Of a stretch of DNA of 35,379 nt, positions 31,609 through 35,379 are shown piece after piece. The notes beneath the pieces were generated by a model that made no database searches, was not told the origin of the DNA, and saw only the letters and a list, made by a program, of their open reading frames with translations. This DNA comes from Candidatus Hydrogenedentota bacterium (GTDB lineage Bacteria; Hydrogenedentota; Hydrogenedentia; Hydrogenedentales; CAITNO01), in NCBI GenBank assembly GCA_018056705.1, contig JAGPFE010000035.1:1-35379 (forward strand). Reading direction: 5' to 3'. The position numbers and the translations under genes were made by a program. Position 1 is the first letter of the stretch; the number at the start of each line of letters is the position of its first letter.

Positions 31609-31919
31609 AACGTCGAGCCTATCTCATGCGCCTCAAGCCGGGATGCGCGGCCGAGTACCGACGCCGGCACGAGGAACTCTGGCCGGAAATGGCGGAAACG
31701 CTCAAGGCTGCCGGTATCGCCGATTACAGCATCTGGCTGGACGAGGCCACGGGCACGCTGTTCGCCGTCCAGAAATTCGAAGATGAGGCCAGGCTGGCCG
31801 GGCTGGCCACCCATCCCGTGGTGCGCCGCTGGTGGGACTACATGGCCGATATCATGGAGACCCATCCGGACCACGCGCCCGTCGAAGATCCACTCGTCGA
31901 GGTATTCCGGCTGGACTGA
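31605..31919 (+). CDS. rhaM: L-rhamnose mutarotase
   Basis: The protein has 104 aa, the family's standard length. It interconverts alpha and beta anomers of L-rhamnose in the cytoplasm so that rhamnose isomerase receives its preferred form. The whole protein aligns from memory with E. coli RhaM: RRAYLMRLKPG, EYRRRHEELWPEM with the catalytic His22, ADYSIWLDEATGTLFAV, and the Trp pair in VVRRWWDYMADIMETHPD. The start ATG overlaps the stop of the symporter as ATGA (31605-31608), which implies translational coupling. Rhamnose isomerase, kinase and aldolase genes are not in the window. Confidence 0.95.
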   Translation: MKRRAYLMRLKPGCAAEYRRRHEELWPEMAETLKAAGIADYSIWLDEATGTLFAVQKFEDEARLAGLATHPVVRRWWDYMADIMETHPDHAPVEDPLVEVFRLD

Positions 31920-32008
31920 GGGATCACCGGCCCGGTGGCGTGCCCTGGGACGAAGCCACGCCCGACAGTGAACCGGGCGAACGAATCCCGACCCCGGAAT
32001 GGCATGGC

Positions 32009-32025
32009 TCCGCGCGGGGCGCGGA
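32009..32025. terminator. Hairpin between convergent rhaM and FG-GAP genes
   Basis: TCCGCGC (32009-32015) pairs with GCGCGGA (32019-32025) around a 3-nt loop. There is no T tract on either strand. It sits between two convergent stop codons and could serve both. Confidence 0.35.
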
Positions 32026-32034
32026 AAAGTCCCG

Positions 32035-34281
32035 CTACGGTACCTGTCGTCCCCGGATCACCGAGATGTCCGATGTGCGTCGATTGAAGGTGATCAGTTC
32101 CGGGAAGCCGTCTCCGTTCAGGTCCTGGATCATCATGCCCTGCACGTCGTCGCCGCACTGGAAGTACATCGGCGCGTCGAATCGGTACTCGCCACGGCTC
32201 AGGCGTACCGACACGTATCCGCCGTTGTGCGCGCACGCGATGTCCGCCATGCCGTCTCCGTTCAGGTCCGGTAGCAGCACCGCCGCCGGCCGCAGGCCCA
32301 CCAGGAACTTCTTGCCGGCCAGGAACCGGCCGTCCGCGGTGCCCTGCAACACGTACACCGCGTCCGCCATGGGATGGACGGTGACGGCGTCGAGTATGCC
32401 GTTCCCCGTCAGGGAGCCGAGCGCGAGGTCCACCGGTCCGCCACCCGTGGCGTAGCGTTCCCGGCTGTCGGGATCGAACACGGTGTCGGTGCTGCCGAAC
32501 ATCCGCACGACCCGGGGCTCTGCCTTGTCGTTGGCGCTGTCCGGGTCTCGGGTGCTGACGAATACCGCGTCCAGTTTTCCGTCCCGGTTGATGTCCCGCA
32601 GCTGGAGGCCCAGGGGGTAATTCGCCGCTTCGAACACCTGGGGCGCGCCGAACTTGCCCGTGCCGTCTCCGGGCAGGAAGGCCAGCACGTCGCCCCGGCT
32701 GTTACCGGTCACGATGTCCAGTTTTCCGTCGCCATTCAGGTCGGCCAGCGCGAGGGATCTCGGTTCGGGAAGGGCCTGCTGGTCCGCCGGCGTGGCCAGG
32801 GGCGCGGGCATGGGGCCAAAAGCCCCCGTGCCGAGTCCCCGGAATACCGACAGGTTCCTGACACCCAGCTGGGCCACGACAAGGTCGGTCAGGCCATCGC
32901 CGTCCAGGTCACCACCGGCCATGGCGCGGGGTTGTCCCGCGAGGGCCAGGAACACGGGACTGGCATCGAAACCGCCGTCCGCCCGGCCATACAGCAGGGT
33001 GATGTTCCGGCTGTCCAGGTTACCCACCGCGAGGTCGGTGATCTTGTCCCGGTTGAAGTCCGCGGCCACGGCGCACCGGGGCGTGGATCCGGCGGGCAGA
33101 CGCAGGTCGGACTCGAAGGAGCCGTCGCCCCGCCCGTTGATCTGGGCCACCAGGGCGTTGGCCAGGTCGGATACCGCGAGGTCGGGCGCGCCGTCCAGGT
33201 TCAGGTCGGTCGCCGCGAGGCCCGAACCCTGGCCGCCGGTTCCGTACCATGCCGGCGCGCTGAAATCGCCCTTGCCGTTCCCGAAGCAGATGGCCGCGAG
33301 TCCCCACGAACCTTCGGATTCGGAGATGTAAACCAGCGCGGCCAGGTCCATGTTGCCATCCAGGTTGAAGTCTGCTGCCGCCACCCGGTTGGGTTTCTTG
33401 CCCAGTTGAACCTGGATTTCACTGTCAAAGGTGAAGTTGCCGCGGTTCAGGAACACGGACAGGTACGTCGCTTCGGCGTTCGCGATGGCGACGTCCGCGA
33501 GGTTATCGCCGTTCAGGTCGCGGATGGCCATTACGGCCGGCGCCTTGCCAGTGACCAGTTCGGCCGCTTTTTCCGGCGCGCCGCCCGTGTTGCGCCAGAT
33601 GGATACCAGGCCGGCGGATAACTCGGTGACCAGCAGGTCTGCCGCGCCATCGCCGTCCAGGTCGGCCGCCCGGACCTGCCGGGGGCCGCCCAGCCCCTGC
33701 GACCTCACGGGATCCTCAAAGGTTAGGTCCCCGCGTCCCACCAGGAAGGTGAGCGTGCCCGATCCCGCGTCCGCGGTCACCAGGTCGAGTTTTCCGTCGC
33801 GGTTCAGGTCCACGGCCGTAAGGGACCGGGGCGCCGAACCGCTGATCAGGTTGGCGGCCCGTGCTTCGCCGAAGGTACCGTTCCCGTTGCCTGGCAGCAG
33901 CGTGACCTGGGAATAGGTTTCATTGGTTACGGCGAGGTCGAGGGTATTGTTCTGGTCCAGGTCGGCAACGGCCACCTCGCCGGGCGCCTCACCCACCGGA
34001 AGGTGCGTGGCGGCGGCGAACCCGCCCGCGACGCCCAGCAGCACGGACACGGAGTTGGTGGTTCGGTTGGACGTAATCAGGTCGGGACGACCATCCCCGT
34101 TGAGGTCCGCCGCCGTGACGTCCACTGGGGCCCCTTCCACCGGCCACACCAGGCGAGACTCGAAGAACCGCTTTGGCGGATTGAGGAAAGGACCGGAGAT
34201 CTGTTCTTCGGGGGTACATCCCCCCGCCAGGCATCCCGCGACGCCCAGGGCCAGGATCCATCGTTTCAGCGTCGTCCGCAT
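32035..34281 (-). CDS. FG-GAP/VCBS repeat lipoprotein
   Basis: The protein has 748 aa. I chose the ATG at 34281 because GGGAGAA is about 7 nt upstream; an ATG 12 codons earlier overlaps the promoter element. The N-terminus is a lipoprotein-type signal with two candidate cysteines, Cys17 (V-A-G-C) and Cys22 (A-G-G-C). About fourteen FG-GAP/VCBS-like repeats of 45-50 aa follow, most with a D-L-N-G-D-G or D-L-D-G-D-G calcium loop, starting at Asp59 (DLNGDGRPDL) and ending near DLNGDGFPELI. Fourteen blades would make two seven-bladed beta-propellers, similar to integrin-like or secreted PVC proteins. A calcium-stabilised adhesion or glycan-binding role is inferred; no catalytic motif is visible. 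It faces rhaM convergently and is co-directional with, and downstream of, the NAD kinase gene. Confidence 0.9.
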   Translation of the reverse strand: MRTTLKRWILALGVAGCLAGGCTPEEQISGPFLNPPKRFFESRLVWPVEGAPVDVTAADLNGDGRPDLITSNRTTNSVSVLLGVAGGFAAATHLPVGEAPGEVAVADLDQNNTLDLAVTNETYSQVTLLPGNGNGTFGEARAANLISGSAPRSLTAVDLNRDGKLDLVTADAGSGTLTFLVGRGDLTFEDPVRSQGLGGPRQVRAADLDGDGAADLLVTELSAGLVSIWRNTGGAPEKAAELVTGKAPAVMAIRDLNGDNLADVAIANAEATYLSVFLNRGNFTFDSEIQVQLGKKPNRVAAADFNLDGNMDLAALVYISESEGSWGLAAICFGNGKGDFSAPAWYGTGGQGSGLAATDLNLDGAPDLAVSDLANALVAQINGRGDGSFESDLRLPAGSTPRCAVAADFNRDKITDLAVGNLDSRNITLLYGRADGGFDASPVFLALAGQPRAMAGGDLDGDGLTDLVVAQLGVRNLSVFRGLGTGAFGPMPAPLATPADQQALPEPRSLALADLNGDGKLDIVTGNSRGDVLAFLPGDGTGKFGAPQVFEAANYPLGLQLRDINRDGKLDAVFVSTRDPDSANDKAEPRVVRMFGSTDTVFDPDSRERYATGGGPVDLALGSLTGNGILDAVTVHPMADAVYVLQGTADGRFLAGKKFLVGLRPAAVLLPDLNGDGMADIACAHNGGYVSVRLSRGEYRFDAPMYFQCGDDVQGMMIQDLNGDGFPELITFNRRTSDISVIRGRQVP

Positions 34282-34315
34282 CGCTGGTTCTCCCGTTTCG
34301 CGCGCAACAAATGCC

Positions 34316-34321
34316 ATTATA
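34316..34321 (-). promoter_or_regulatory. -10 element of the FG-GAP gene
   Basis: On the minus strand TATATAAT contains a perfect TATAAT at 34321-34316, with no clear -35. The start would be near 34309, 28 nt before the ATG. It lies in the 124-bp gap after the NAD kinase stop, so the FG-GAP gene is probably separate. Confidence 0.45.
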
Positions 34322-34405
34322 TATGGGAACGTCTGCCTGGTGGACGCGCGCCATCCTCCCGGGTACTGTACGCCTTGCCGGGTGCGGTGTTACCCGCGGT
34401 CCGCG

Positions 34406-35212
34406 TCACGGCTCCGACATGCCTACCTGCCGGAAGGGATGGTGAATATGCCGCATGGGCCCGATGGACAGGATCTCGGCGGACTGGGGATGCCGCCGCG
34501 CGACCAGTTCATCACCCGCGTCGAGGGTGAAGTATTCCGGCGAGGAGTCAAAGGCCAGCACGGCCGGTCCCCGGGTAATCCGGAAACGGATCCGCGCGGT
34601 TTCGGGCAGCACCATGTGACTGATCTGGTGCGCCGTGGCCTTGAAAGCCACGCCAATGCCCCGGGTGAACACGCACCGGGTGATGGCGTTGAAATAGGCG
34701 GTGCTGCCGAAGGCCGTGCAGGCGATAAACCCGTCGCCCACCAGTTCCACCCCGCCGTCAAAGGGTTCGTCGTTGACCCACAACCGGAAGCGCACCGCGC
34801 TGTTGATGCGGCCCATGTGGACGTTGATCTCGTTGAGGCAGGCCAGGGTGAAGTCGGCTTCCCCGGTCGGCGTGTCGGGACGATGGACGGCACATTCCAG
34901 TTTCTCGTAGGTGTGCCGTTCCAGGGTGCCGGACGCCAGGGCGGCGATGACCCGTTCGGGGGGCGCGGCAATGCAGCGGTTACCCACCCGGCTATTCAGG
35001 ATCGGCACCTTGGGACGGCCCGGCCAGCGGAGTTCCGCGCCCAGCAGGGTGCCGTCCCCGCCGTAACACACCACCACGTCGGGATCCCGCTCCACCAGCG
35101 TGAGTTCGGGGCGGGCGGCTACGATCGGGGCCAGCGACTGGGCATCCGCGCCGAACAGTGCCACCCGCAGGGCACCCTGGCCGGAGTTATCGGCATGACT
35201 GGAACCGGTCAC
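34406..35212 (-). CDS. nadK: NAD kinase (PpnK/NadK family)
   Basis: The protein has 268 aa. The start is GTG at 35212, with GGAGGAA about 9 nt upstream; there is no better ATG. It phosphorylates NAD to NADP with ATP. Motifs: VVVCYGGDGTLLGAE (the GGDGT signature), ACLNEINV (the conserved NE pair), and the NAD-binding GDGFIACTAFGSTAYF with the T-A-F-G-S-T-A-Y run. The protein is a little shorter than many NadK enzymes because the N-terminal domain between residues 17 and 45 is compact. No signal peptide. Confidence 0.9.
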   Translation of the reverse strand: MTGSSHADNSGQGALRVALFGADAQSLAPIVAARPELTLVERDPDVVVCYGGDGTLLGAELRWPGRPKVPILNSRVGNRCIAAPPERVIAALASGTLERHTYEKLECAVHRPDTPTGEADFTLACLNEINVHMGRINSAVRFRLWVNDEPFDGGVELVGDGFIACTAFGSTAYFNAITRCVFTRGIGVAFKATAHQISHMVLPETARIRFRITRGPAVLAFDSSPEYFTLDAGDELVARRHPQSAEILSIGPMRHIHHPFRQVGMSEP

Positions 35213-35247
35213 GAAATGCTTCCTCCACGCGGTCCACGCTGGTTACC

Positions 35248-35256
35248 AGTATAACA
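35248..35256 (-). promoter_or_regulatory. Extended -10 promoter of nadK
   Basis: On the minus strand TG-T-TATACT (35256-35248) is an extended -10 element, with transcription predicted near 35242, 30 nt before the GTG start. No clear -35 is visible. Bases 35257-35379 hold GC-rich sequence in which I see no gene. Confidence 0.5.
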
Positions 35257-35379
35257 TACCCGGAAACGACGCGTCCGGTTTTTCTGGTTTTTCCGTGCCG
35301 GACGCGCGCGCCGGCGCCCCTGGCGATGGAAGGGACGGTGCCGGGGTCATGGGGCGGGTGGGGTCGGGGGGATCGGGTC

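Overview
The window looks like a chromosomal segment from a GC-rich, Gram-negative-type bacterium. Most genes have clear Shine-Dalgarno sites (GGAGG, AAGGAG, GGGAG), and there are lipoprotein, Sec and twin-arginine export signals. The exported content points to the PVC superphylum or a related lineage such as Hydrogenedentota: glycoside-hydrolase-like enzymes, a Tat-exported AlkP-superfamily protein, a DUF4432 mutarotase-like protein, regulator-propeller and FG-GAP propellers, and cysteine-bearing PASTA arrays. This placement is inferred from gene content; there is no rRNA or other marker to settle it. I saw no tRNA, rRNA, CRISPR array, transposase, integrase or phage gene.

Layout. (1) 1-856 (-): 5' part of a lipoprotein with tandem PASTA repeats, cut by the window edge. 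(2) 1048-3075 (-): secreted alpha-L-fucosidase-like protein. (3) 3621-9048 (+): housekeeping block with rpsA, acetolactate synthase, a small Sm-like protein and class I DAHP synthase. (4) 9169-11343 (+): exported propeller protein fused to a helical region. (5) 11443-12762 (+): AAA/DUF4143 ATPase behind an AT-rich promoter. (6) 20351-12782 (-): photolyase, sigma-70 factor, Tat AlkP-family protein and a large GHL10/beta-helix protein, all co-directional with gaps of 17-47 bp. (7) 20751-21590 (-): exported FKBP prolyl isomerase with a strong terminator. (8) 21591-22139: repeat-rich intergenic region. (9) 22140-24603 (+): DUF4432 protein and galactokinase. (10) 24616-27306 (-): GH2 beta-mannosidase/exo-glucosaminidase-like protein. 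(11) 27552-30065 (-): membrane-anchored ten-PASTA protein. (12) 30373-31919 (+): sugar/nucleoside symporter overlapping L-rhamnose mutarotase. (13) 32035-34281 (-): FG-GAP lipoprotein. (14) 34406-35212 (-): NAD kinase.

Working together (inference): fucosidase-like, GH2-like and beta-helix enzymes would act outside the cytoplasm on deoxyhexose- or mannose-rich glycans. The symporter, rhamnose mutarotase, DUF4432 protein and galactokinase would import and process released monosaccharides. The exported propeller and PASTA proteins are probably surface or periplasmic binding proteins. Housekeeping genes are interspersed.

Most noteworthy: a terminator/anti-terminator-like switch in the rpsA leader; two paralogous PASTA arrays with a regular cysteine pair per repeat and an identical 204-bp tandem duplication; a dispersed palindromic element with a 30-bp identical core, found as an inverted pair around a short tandem repeat; a photolyase-sigma factor transcription unit with a palindrome against the start codon; a GH2 protein that appears to lack its nucleophile; and three ACCGGT boxes around the ATPase promoter. 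None of these by itself demonstrates a new system.
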